A stretch of DNA of 64,000 bases from Anagrus nilaparvatae (Eukaryota > Arthropoda > Insecta > Hymenoptera > Mymaridae), in NCBI GenBank assembly GCA_022575985.1, contig JAKSXM010000272.1, positions 2,356,001 through 2,420,000 of the forward strand, given 5' to 3'. Shown here piece after piece: positions 10,444-20,146 of this stretch (position 1 is the stretch's first letter; each line of letters begins with the position of its first letter). A program made the position numbers and the translations under genes. Below the pieces are notes generated by a model, which ran no database searches, had not been told where the DNA came from, and worked only from the letters and a program-made list of their open reading frames with translations.

Positions 10444-11536
10444 GTAAGATAACATATGTGCATACACACATGCACACTTATATATCCTTATCCTATCTTA
10501 TAATATACATGGGCAAGTTTAGAGTAGAATGCAGGCTGAAAAATAAAAATAATTTTTTTTTTACTTTTTACCTTGGATTTGCAATAATCTATTTTACACT
10601 TACTGACGTTTTATTTTGAGATACGGCTGCTCTAAAGTTAGATTTTTTCATTTTTTTGATTTCAGCTGTCCAGCTAAAGTGACTTGAAACTATGAAACTT
10701 TTTGATACTGCTTTTCTCAAGTTTTATAGTTTCAAGTTATTTCAGGTTAAACTAGGCAGATGATATAAAAAAAATGAAAAAATTCAACTGTATTTCAAAA
10801 TAATGCATCGGAAAGTGTAATACAGGAGTGATTTCATAAATCCCAGGAATAAAAAGATACAAAAAAAAAAATATTTTTATTTTATGGCTGGTCGTTTTAT
10901 CCTAGACGTGCCCGTATATCTTAATACTTTATATATTTGAAAATTTATTTTTCTATAACCTAATGACTCAAGAACCACCGAACCAATTGACATGAAATCG
11001 GTTTCAAAATAAAAAAAAAAAAGTAAGCGGCTAACATAAACAGAGTTGGGCAAATATGACAGATATGGATTTTTTTCAATATCCACATTCTATATTTTTT
11101 TAATACATGGAATCTATATCATATTAATATGAAATCCAAATAAATATGATCATTTTTTTCCATATTAATATGATTTCCATAATATGGATTCCATATTTAT
11201 ATGGAAAAAATTGTTCATTTAAGGATTCCAATAGTTTGAAAGAATTTTTGGATTTATAAAATAATTTTAAAAAACAATTTGAGGTAAAAATAAAAATGCT
11301 AGAGATAAATTCAAGAAATTTTAGCATTCATAACACGAAATAAATTAATAAATCATTCACTTTTTTGTTACTAAATAAATTTTGTTTTTTTCTAAAATAT
11401 TTTAAAGTTTTGTTTTATAAAAATAATAAATTCACTAAAAATTCAAAATTATTTTCAATTAACAAATTTAGCTACATAGATCTGTCTAAGTATAAATAAT
11501 ATGAAACCAAATACAAATTTTATTATTTATATATAT
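10444..11536. other. Putative intron or spacer with a small foldback
   Basis: A hairpin is formed by ACTTGAAACTATGAAAC (about 10681) and GTTTTATAGTTTCAAGT (about 10722). It is nested within weaker outer arms (about 10635-10660 and 10770-10800), the look of a decayed short TIR element. Positions 11040-11210 hold AT-rich short repeats of the form ATATGGATTCCATAT. No gene is seen. Confidence 0.4.
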
Positions 11537-12444
11537 GTTACCGCTAAAGTACTGAAAATGTTATTATATATAATACCTAGGTAATGTATATATTAACGAA
11601 AAACTCCAAAACTGATACGTTAATTTATTAAATAAAACTCAATTTAATATATTACCTAGGTTTTATATATAATATCGAGACAGCGTTAGGTAATATATTA
11701 AACTCGAGTTTATTACCCGCTAATTTATTGAATAGATGAATTTTTAGTATTTATTATTGTTTGTTTTTATAAAAGTAATACATATTTGAAAATTTTGAGT
11801 TATAATATTACAAAAATAATGAGTGGTATGGACGCTGATAAAAAAATAATTTTCAAAGAAAGATTTTACGAAAAGCTTGATAATTTAATTGATAAAAATT
11901 CAAAAACTACGTATTATTTTTCAAAAAGTAAAACTGAAGAAATAATCAATAAAGTTAAAGAATGTAAAAATAGCGATTATAAGAAACAGCCTTCTGATTA
12001 TTATTTGTTACAACATTATGATGTTTTAAGTTCAAATGGAGTAGAAAAATTAATACTTCCTCTTTCTGACAAGAATCCTGACATAAAATATTATTGTTCA
12101 GTAGAAGATCTTTTTGAAAAAATATCAAACAAAAAGAAATTAATTTATTTTTAAATTTATGCGAAGTTTGTCAGAAAAAAAAGGGTGCTTGAAAAAAGGA
12201 TTGGTTAACCTAGGTAATATATATAATAACGAGTACTGGTAGGTAAAATATTAAACTAAAACTGAATTTAATATATTAACGGGTGCCACTTAGCTAATAT
12301 ATTAAATAGAACGATATTATATATAAAACCTAGGTAATATATTAAATTCAGTTTTAGTTTAATATTTTACCTACCAGCACTCGTTATTATATATATTACC
12401 TAGGTTTTATATATAATAACGAAATTCAGTACTTTAGCGGTAAC
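11537..12444 (+). mobile_element. TIR element carrying an integrase-type gene fragment
   Basis: The 908-bp element begins GTTACCGCTAAAGTACTGAA and ends with its inverted copy. It is flanked by ATAT (11533-11536 and 12445-12448). The right end is internally palindromic (about 12205-12290 against 12330-12420). The inner sequence repeats the phrases ACCTAGGTAATATAT and TTATATATAA. A 4-bp duplication plus the integrase-type cargo at 11819 suggest a Ginger-like or related integrase-based DNA transposon, non-autonomous here. Superfamily assignment is inference. Confidence 0.65.
11819..12154 (+). pseudogene. KRBA2-like integrase N-terminal fragment
   Basis: The frame is open for 111 codons from an ATG. 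After a charged N-terminus comes a segment with the order Y-Y-L-L-x-x-Y-D-V-L, then V-E-K-L-I-x-P, then I-K-Y-Y. This is the region ahead of the zinc finger and integrase core in the KRBA2-like (KRAB-A domain containing 2-like) transposon-derived proteins of insects. The frame stops just where the histidine-cysteine zinc finger and DDE core should begin, so no catalytic part remains. It lies within the TIR element at 11537-12444 and is read toward its right end. Identification rests on remembered family patterns, so it needs a search to confirm. Confidence 0.6.
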
Positions 12445-13718
12445 ATATACAAAAGGTGAATTTTATTACTTATTTATTTTATACAGTTTTATACTTTTTA
12501 TGGTATAAATATTTAAATATTCAAATTTTAATTGCCAGAAATTTAAATACCATATTACCCTGGCAGTTAAGTTGTAAAGACTACTGCGGAATAAAGTATA
12601 GTTTCCAGCCCCAGCATATTTTTTGCATTTTTTTGGCTCAATTTGATGATATATGATAAAAAATAAGATTCCGAGGATCGGAATCCCCCGTTGGTGTCCC
12701 GTTGGTGTCAAAGTTTTTGTTTTAAAAAAATACACCAAAAAAAATTTTTATTTATTGTTGAATTCATTTTGAGATTCAAATTTCGAAAAATGTCAATTTT
12801 TGGCTTTTTTGACGGTCTAAAAATTGAGATATCTCAGAATAGAGAAAAAACTCCTTTTTTTCGCGCTCAGCGTAACTTTGTCTAAGACTACTTTTCAAAA
12901 TTCCGTCGGAGAAATGGCAACTTTTACGGTGCGTCACTCGCAATTGACGATGATGTAAATGAAATCGTGTTTTATTTTTTGCTTATTTTATCATACCATC
13001 TAATATTTTGTTTTAAATCTAAAATTAGCTTTTTTTATGGTCTTTTTTATGTTTTTCTTAACATTTTTTCATAAAAAAAAACGATATTTCACTTAAACTC
13101 TACCAAAGGACTTCATTTATTTCATGAAATATCTTTTAATTTTCGCATTGGTCAATACAATGATCATCTTTTTGAAGGAAAAAAAAATTGAAGGCACACC
13201 TGACTGATACGTTTCTTCGGGTATCATAGACCATATAAAGTGATAAACAAGCTCGAAATAGAAAAATTTTTGCTCGCTACATAGTTTTTTTGGAGTTGAC
13301 AGCCTCAGAATCACGTTTTTTCAATATTTAAAAATAACCAATTTTGGAATTTTTTTGTTATAAATTAAAATTATTTTTTAAATGATGGATTAATGTTTTT
13401 TCACTTTTCTTACATTAACAATTTACTAAAAAGAATATATTTAAGACCAAAGAATACACATTTTCAATTTTCAACGTCTTGGAGCAGTTTAAATGTTAGA
13501 TATTGTAATGGCGGGAAATGTTAGGATAGGAAAAAGATTAAAATAATGTAAAGATATTGACTCTTGAAAACTTTGGTTAAGATTAACAAAAATATGATTT
13601 CTAATTTATTGTTTAATTTATACACTAATCTGAATTATTTTAAATTAATTAATTATAACAATGGTTTTATGGGGTTTGTAATTGAAACGATTTAAAGTGG
13701 ACTGTGTTATGGGGTGGA
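12445..13718. other. No gene recognised
   Basis: The sequence is AT-rich with a few homopolymer stretches. Positions 12660-12960 are somewhat richer in GC, with CCGTTGGTGTCCCGTTGGTG, a direct 11-bp duplication near 12690-12710. I see no coding or transposon signature. Confidence 0.4.
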
Positions 13719-14064
13719 CGATGCCTGAATAGCGGATTTAAGTAGATGGGTTATGGGTGGAAGTCAGGGGCTAAGCGGTGCCCGCATGACTGCTTTAGGA
13801 GGACAGGCTGCACGCCTGTGCGCTCCACACCTTGGTGAAGCTGAGACTTAGAGCTGATGTGCTCTAGCCGAAATATAAACAATAACTAACTATTCTTAAC
13901 TGATACTTGAGTACAAAAAAGGTGATTATACTTACAGGTATTAAAAAATACTTGAAAAAAATCACGTAGACTTTAGGAATCCCCAAAAAATAGATAAGAA
14001 ATAGATATTGTACGGGCTTATACCGGAATGGGATGACGCAACATATGTTGTATTAAATAGAATG
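13719..14064. repeat. Direct repeat copy 1 (about 350 bp), LTR-like
   Basis: This is near-identical in order to 14871-15197, offset by 1,152 bp. It includes GGGGCTAAGCGGTGCCCGCA, a short hairpin ACAGGC(tgcac)GCCTGT, and GGGATGACGCAA toward the end. Copy 2 starts TGTCTGAATAGCGG, copy 1 TGCCTGAATAGCGG. A direct pair of this size separated by 0.8 kb suggests a TRIM-like non-autonomous LTR element. No primer-binding site was located, so this is tentative. Confidence 0.5.
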
Positions 14065-14870
14065 ACTCGGCATGTCTTAATCTTGTGACCTACTTAATAT
14101 AATAAGATAGGAATTTGTGGAGGTAATTAAATTCATAGGTGAGTAATATAAGAAAACCATGGGTGAATTTAAAATTGGGAAAGCGGAAAACTACTATGGA
14201 AAATTTTGTGCTAATAGCGGCCGTAACATTCCGCCTGTCTCGTTAAAGCATTTAACGAAATTAATCTCTTAAAACTAAAACTCTTAAACATCATTTAGCA
14301 ATTTTCTTAATCTAGGATACTAAACAATATTTAGCAATTGGGTTGGTTAATGCGTAACAGATTTCGCTGAAAGGAATTGATATGTATTAACGTGTAGTGG
14401 GACCATCATTTGATGAGATAGTGGAATCTAGGAGTAAAAAGTGAAAAAAAAATAAAGAAATTTGGAATGTGACAATTTCATGGTATATTTTACAATAATA
14501 AATTGGTTAACAAAATATCTATAATTAAACTATACAAAATTATTAGTTTTACTGGGATTGAAAGAATTGTCTTTAAAATACTTATAACGTAACTGGTTAA
14601 TAATCTGATGGAAGTCCTCGCGAGGTAGAGACCGCCAGCCGCGCCATGGAAGATTGTCATCTGAAAATGGAAGTGGAGAATTTGAACTTGAGTATATGTG
14701 AACAATTTTGAATTAACCTAGGTAGTGAAAAATAAAAACTAATTGAAATAGAAAACTTCATTTTTGGAAATTGGGCACTTGGTGGTTGAAAAACGTTGAT
14801 CTTTTGAATGAAATTCAAACATCTTGAGTAAACCAGATTGACTTGGAATTCCACCCATCTGTTTAAAGTA
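14065..14870. other. Sequence between the two direct repeats
   Basis: No convincing frame is present. Open stretches on the minus strand (14490-14854) are short and low-complexity. If the flanking repeats are LTRs, this is the non-coding interior of a TRIM-like element. Confidence 0.35.
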
Positions 14871-15197
14871 CGATGTCTGAATAGCGGATTTAAGTATATG
14901 GGTTATGTGTGGAAGTCAGGGGCTAAGCGGTGCCCGCATGACTGCTTTAGGAGGACAGGCTATACGCCTGTGCGCTGCACACCCTGGTTAAGCTGGGACT
15001 TAGAGCTGATGTGAAATATAGACAATAACTAACTATTCTTAACTGCTACACGAGTACAGAAAAGGTGATTGTATATTAAAAAATACCTGTAAAAAATCAC
15101 GTAGACTTTAGGAATTTCCAAAAAATAGATAAGAAATAGATATTACACGGGCTTATACCGGAATGGGATGACGCAATATATTTATTAAATTGAATGA
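14871..15197. repeat. Direct repeat copy 2 (about 330 bp), LTR-like
   Basis: This copy pairs with 13719-14064. The hairpin loop differs (tatac instead of tgcac) while its ACAGGC/GCCTGT stem is unchanged. It lacks the small CTCTAGCC segment found in copy 1. Confidence 0.5.
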
Positions 15198-15826
15198 TGC
15201 AATGATTCAATTTTTAACGGTAACCCAAATGATGATGTTCGAAGAGTACATGTGAAATAATGTATTATTTTTGTGTTTGATACCAAAATATTAATAAAAT
15301 GTTTTTGCCCGATGTCCATCCCAAACTGTAATTGACATGATTACTGATAAAAGATTGAATAAATGGATCAGCAAATGAAACAAATTTATCGTTAAATTCT
15401 TATTTGGATTAACGTTATACAAAAAACAATTTATATTTGGAGCAGCGGACTATATTTTATAACATTCCATGAGAGCTTAAGAGACAAAACTTGTTTTCCC
15501 CCAAATATATTATAAGTATAAACTTATAACTCACCTTTAAATGATATTTTAGTCTTTATTAAATAAATGAAAAGTTACAATAATTTTTCGAAAATAAAAG
15601 TTTAGGACTAATAATATAAAACTTCCAGGTGTTCTCAGAGTCTTCGGGTTCGTTATTGAAAAACCGAAAAAGAGAGTAAGGTCTGTATATGAAAATTTGC
15701 ATCTAAAAATCCCTTGCCTCATGCCTGAAAACCCAATTCTTATGAGGGAAATTTATTTCCGGCTGTTTTTATAGTTTTTGATTCGGCCATATTGGAAAAA
15801 TAAATACCCTTTTTTCGGTAAATCAT
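15198..15826. repeat. Spacer, then repeat family C (left part of a split copy)
   Basis: Nothing is recognised in 15198-15600. From about 15610 the sequence matches 34790-34985 (phrases such as GAGTCTTCGGGTTCG, GAGGGAAATTTATTTCCGG and TTGGAAAAATAAATACCCTT). It stops at 15838, where an LINE is inserted, and the same family resumes at 18720. Confidence 0.65.
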
Positions 15827-15836
15827 ATTTTTATTT

Positions 15837-15867
<31 letters not shown>

Positions 15868-16918
15868 GGGCCGTAGGACGAGGAGAATGCATTTGCGCAT
15901 ACCATACACGCGTACTGTATGGTTATGTGGGACTTATAATGAAATAAATGATATAAATAAATAATTATATTTTTTAGAGTAAATTATGGGAAAAGGGTAA
16001 CTTTGAGCTTAGGTAGTAATAAATAAATAGATTAATTTTATTGTTGTAATAATGACAAATATATATATTTTATTGAAAAGAATAAACTAGGTTATGATGA
16101 TTATAAAATTATTACAAAAATGTGGGCAGCTGCAGTCTGCCATGGTATAAATAACGTGGCCTACCGTGCCATATCTTTTACTTTTGTATTATAAAATTGA
16201 ATCTACGTGACGTCACAATATTATACACACATACAAACATACATTTCGCGTATTATATATAGCCTGCGATGGCTTTTCAAAACTATCTAATTTAATCTAT
16301 AAAATTAAACGCGTGACTCTAATAAAGAATAACAATTAATAATTTTAATATGAATATAAATATATTATTACGACACTTGTGATCACATATTAATAATAAT
16401 TCGATAACAATAAACTTTTACCTTGCAAGGATTTGCTTACACCAACCTCGTGTTATTAAGCCTTATACACATGGCTAATTTTCACTATTTCTGGATAATA
16501 CGAAATAACTAGCTTGATCTTACGTATACAAATGACTAGCTAACTGTTTATATCATAATTATAAATAACAATTGTTTAAATAAATTGAAAAACTATTATA
16601 AAATACATCTGTACGTTTCTGTTGCTCTGGTCCGGACGAGCGCTAATCCAAGAAGAAAGAGAAATTCTCTTTTTTGAAACTAGTGGCGCTATCAGTGTAA
16701 ACTGTAAAGCGACCTACTTTATCTATTTTCTGGCGCGATTATTTAAAATATAACATAAAATAATTTATTATGAAAATTGAGGGGAGAGGGGTAATGCGTA
16801 CCGCATTATAGACTCAACCTCAAATTTGTATCTGGGGTTGCCCAGATATACACAATTGAGGAATTACAATACCCACTAAACTCCCCACCCTCCTGCATTT
16901 ATGACAATATCATAGAAT

Positions 16919-16958
16919 CCGGACCGGGACTCCCTGTTTAGGTATTACTTCGGTCCGG
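16919..16958 (-). other. 3' UTR hairpin of the R1-like LINE
   Basis: CCGGACCG and CGGTCCGG form an 8-bp perfect stem around a 24-nt loop. The related LINE tail at 23951-23992 has the same hairpin with different but still complementary arms, so pairing has been kept while the sequence changed. 3'-terminal hairpins recognised by the RT are known in several LINE clades. Confidence 0.7.
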
Positions 16959-17016
16959 AAACAATGCAGCCCAGGCATTTCTTCGCCATACCCTGTCAAT
17001 AAAGGAGGAGATTTTC

Positions 17017-17602
17017 CTACGAGAGGAAACCTACCTCCTTCTTTCCAATCAGTGTCGCCCGTACGTACTCTGCCACACTGTACCAGTTAGCGGCACTGCG
17101 CAGCATTTCCGGGACGACTACTTCCGGCCTTCATTCATCGAAGGGCGGTCGCCCTTCAGCGAAGCGAGGACACCCAAAAAAGGTGTGCTCAGCGGTATCC
17201 AGCTCGCCCGGGCAATGCAAGCATTCCGGAGATGTCACCTTGCTCCACTTGAAAAGCATATCGCGGAAATAATCGTGACCAGTTAGGAACTGTGTGAGGT
17301 AGAAGTCTACCTCTCCATGATCACGGTTCATCCAGCTTTCCAAATCGATGATAAGGCGGTGCGTCCAACGTCCCCTCGGGTCACCATTCCACCTATACTG
17401 CCAACATTCCATTGTGCGGGAGCGAGCGCGAACGGAAGCTACGTCGCGCTCTTCTTCCCCACGGTTATAGATCGCCTGCCTTTCCAAGGCAAGCAGGTCG
17501 ATGGGAATCACCCGAGCCACCACCTGGATCGCTGGCTCTGATACTGTCTTGTACGAGCAAGCGATTCGAAGTGCCCCCTGCCTCTGTACTGCCTTTAGTT
17601 TC
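17017..17602 (-). pseudogene. R1-like LINE C-terminal domain, frameshifted
   Basis: The first frame (17602 down to 17131) shows V-Q-R-x-x-A-L-R, V-I-P-I-D-L-L-A-L-E-R, then F-L-T-G-H-x-x-F and a C-x2-C...D-T-A-E-H-x-x-F-x-C knuckle. This is the region after the RT in the R1/I-like LINEs of arthropods. After a frameshift near 17130 the reading continues in another frame (P-E-V-V-V-P-E-M-L-R-S, then W-Y-S-V-A-E-Y) to a stop at 17017-17019, the usual C-terminus. Endonuclease and catalytic RT are absent because of 5' truncation. The zinc-knuckle residues are intact. Confidence 0.8.
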
Positions 17603-17619
17603 ATTTTTATTTAATAATA

Positions 17620-18719
17620 CACTGAAAAACCGATACCATTGAAGCAATGACTTAGAAGCGATTGAAATATGCCAATAGAATATATCATTGATTTGATGGC
17701 GCCGCTATTAAACGAATAGCTTCTTGCCATTAATATGGCAGTCATTGTTTTGATGTAAATTTTCGTCAAAATAAAAGAGAATATAAGATTGAATTAATAG
17801 AGAGCATACAATCAAAATAATTGTTTTTAATATTTTGATTTAACGTTTAAAAACATTCAATCAATAGAAATTGATTTTATTTCAATAATATTATTAATTT
17901 AATAACAAAAAAAAGTACGTATTGTGCATATGTCTAGGTATACTACTCTTTCTCTTTCTATCCTTCTGCGTATATTTGCCAGTCACTCAGACTATATGTC
18001 TTTTAATGGCGGGCGGCTCGCGTATGGGTGTCTTATAGTATATATTATTGTTATTCATTATTACTCTTATAAAGAAATGGAATTACCTGAAAATCATTTA
18101 TTATAAATTTAATTATTATTTTTAATTATGCATTTCACTAGATATGCATAAATTACTCTGAATATTAAAAAAAGGAGTGGGAAAATTATTATCTGTAACA
18201 TATAGTCTTCAAAATTTTTTTATTAACACAAAGAGTCCTGCTGGCGTAATGGATAAGGTCGCTGCTTACTGATCAACACGGTTCACAACGGTACCCAGTT
18301 CGATTCCGGATGAAGTCGCAGTTTTTTTATTTGATAATAAATTTAAAAAAAAAATTAAATTTATTAATGTATAATAATGTAATAATAATTAATAAAAAAA
18401 ATAATTAATAAAAAAAATCGAAAAATAATATAATAAATTAACTAACAATACCGCCTTAAAAAAAATACACAAGCGAAGAATAATTAAATAAGTAAACATT
18501 AAAATAAAATAATAAATGTAAAAAAAAAAGAAAAAAAAATAAATAAATTTTTACTTATTTTCTGTTTATTATACATTGAAATGATATATATTCATAATCA
18601 TTTCAATAGCTTTAAATATTTGAAATAATTTCAATCTCGCCATTGAATTTATGATATCCGTCATTGGCATATATCAATTGCTTCTAAGTTATTGTTTCAA
18701 TGGTACCGGTTTTTCAGTG
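17620..18719. mobile_element. TA-flanked TIR element, non-autonomous
   Basis: The 1,100-bp element starts CACTGAAAAACCG and ends with the inverted form. Imperfect TIRs of about 75 bp include ACTTAGAAGC and ATATGCCAAT. It is flanked by TA (17618-17619 and 18720-18721). A TA duplication fits Tc1/mariner-type transposition. There is no transposase frame, and it holds a tRNA-like sequence at 18237-18321. The flanking family C sequence joins cleanly when this element and the LINE are removed (compare 34960-35010). Confidence 0.75.
18237..18321 (+). other. tRNA-like sequence, probably SINE-derived
   Basis: It carries an A-box-like TGGCGTAATGGA (18242-18253) and a B-box-like AGTTCGATTCC (18297-18307), and ends before a T7 terminator (18322-18328). 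The acceptor ends do not pair well and the central arm is too long, so it is not a good functional tRNA. It looks like a pol III-type insertion within the TIR element. Confidence 0.5.
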
Positions 18720-18935
18720 TACCTTTCCGAACATTACCTGGACTCCTTGCGAACTTTATTTGGATTTTCCGTACATATTTATTAAAATTGAGATTTTTCT
18801 ATTTTGTGCATTATAATTTCGCGATTTTGTGTGCAAAATTGTGCACAAGCTTGTTACAGGATGGACTTAAAATACTTTAGGCTTATGGACTTAGAATCAT
18901 TTCACATTAGGGACTTAAATTTTTTAAATGAATTA
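18720..18935. repeat. Repeat family C (right part), leading into family Z
   Basis: Positions 18722-18860 match 35001-35160 (CGAACATTACCTGGAC..., TTTCGCGAT, GTGCACAA). From 18862 it changes to the GGACTTA-rich motif of family Z, also seen at 25890-25970. Confidence 0.65.
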
Positions 18936-19330
18936 CATCAACTGAGCATTAAAAAATAATACTTACAATTATATTATTCTAAAGCAATATAATGTGAAAT
19001 GTCCACCATGCACAAGTTTTCAACAGGAACTTTTGATGCAAGGCGAGTTGCGGGAACTGCTTCAGTCAGCAAACCTATGGCCCTACCGAATTAAAGGGCT
19101 ATTCACGCGCAATCAATTGGTTGTATCAACTTCTATATGGGGGGTAGCTCCACGGAAGTCTAGTCAGCTGGTCTGCTGCGTCGAAAACATGGTGCGGACA
19201 TTATATTGGACATAATTTAATTGTGAGTATTATTTTTTACTTTTCAGTTAATGTAATTAATTTAATTATTTCATGGTTATATGAATTTTTAATTAAATAA
19301 TTCATTTACACACCAAACCTAAAAGAATTT
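18936..19330. repeat. Repeat family D copy
   Basis: This is an inverted relative of 30746-31206. Shared segments include GTCCACCATGCACA, GCGAGTTGCGGGAACTGC, ATTCACGCGCAATCAATTGG and AGTCAGCTGGTCTGCTGC. The short open frame here is not conserved in the other copy, so it is not called as a gene. Confidence 0.65.
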
Positions 19331-19969
19331 TTCGTTCCGCAGAAAAGATTTTATGTTTATTTATACATTAGTGACATAGAATAATTTCATTATTTATACA
19401 CAACTACACGTGGAAAAGATCAAATACCAATAGTACTTTTAAATCCTGCAATAAGCGTGAACATTAACATATAATATTTTATTATTCAATTTTCTCATTC
19501 TTCCACGGCTTTGAAAAAAAAAGGTACAAAAACACGTTTATTCAAAAGTTAAGTATGGGTATTATCGATTTTTCTAGACATAGTTTTTATGTTTAGGAGA
19601 GGGGATTGAACGTATATTATTGACAGCAGTGCTATAGTGTTTGTCTTTTATTGTCAGAATTCAAAAGCCCTATAGAAATTTGATCTTGTTACACGTGTAC
19701 CTGTCTAAATAATGATAAATTCTTTATCACTAATGTATAAAAAACATACATAGACGTGGTAAAGAATATTTACTCATCCTCCAGGTATTTTAATATACTT
19801 ATGCAGCATGTAAATATAAATATAATTTAAATGCCGGAGAATGAGTAATATTCTTTACCATGTCTAAGTATCTTCTATTATTTAAAACAAATTATTTTCA
19901 ATTTAATTCTTTTTGAACAGAATAAAAGCAAGCGAAGACTCAAAATTAATTGTATCATTAAATAAGATT
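19331..19969. other. Spacer with a long hairpin
   Basis: No gene is present. A 115-nt imperfect palindrome at 19751-19865 is listed separately. The segment 19920-19970 (AGCGAAGACTCAAAATTA...) resembles 30144-30200 in reverse orientation. Confidence 0.4.
19751..19865. repeat. Hairpin with 38-40 bp arms
   Basis: TAGACGTGGTAAAGAATATT pairs with the complement of AATATTCTTTACCATGTCTA. Pairing continues through ACTCATYCTCC, with about six mismatches and a 40-nt AT-rich loop. The size is compatible with either a miniature TIR element or a miRNA-like precursor. There is no second copy in the window. Confidence 0.5.
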
Positions 19970-20122
19970 AGTTTCTATTTTAATTTTTAGTGTCAAAGTT
20001 AATTTCTAGGTGGTCATAAAATCAATTTTAATTAGGTATACTCATGAGTACTTCATTTGATATGATAAAATATAATAGATAGAATTGAATAGAAAAAATA
20101 GAATTTAAATAAATAAAACGAT
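19970..20122 (+). repeat. Direct repeat, left copy
   Basis: This matches 23003-23172 in the same orientation, with a few indels (TTAATTTCTAGGTGGT..., TAGGTATACTCATGAG..., AAATAAATAAAACGATAA). The two copies bracket the 2.9-kb block of nested inverted repeats between them. Confidence 0.7.
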
Positions 20123-20146
20123 AATCTATATCTATATATCTATACT

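Larger units (their letters stand above)
15839..17602 (-). mobile_element. 5'-truncated R1-like non-LTR retrotransposon
   Basis: On the minus strand this has the end of the RT open frame, a 3' UTR of about 1.1 kb and a poly(A) tail (T run 15839-15867). It is flanked by a 12-bp duplication ATTTTTATTTAA (15827-15838 and 17603-17614). A tail plus target duplication plus 5' truncation is the hallmark of target-primed reverse transcription. The paralogous family C copy at about 34975-34998 lacks the insertion. A conserved hairpin lies in the 3' UTR (16919-16958). A shorter relative of the same 3' end sits at 23921-24018. Confidence 0.85.
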
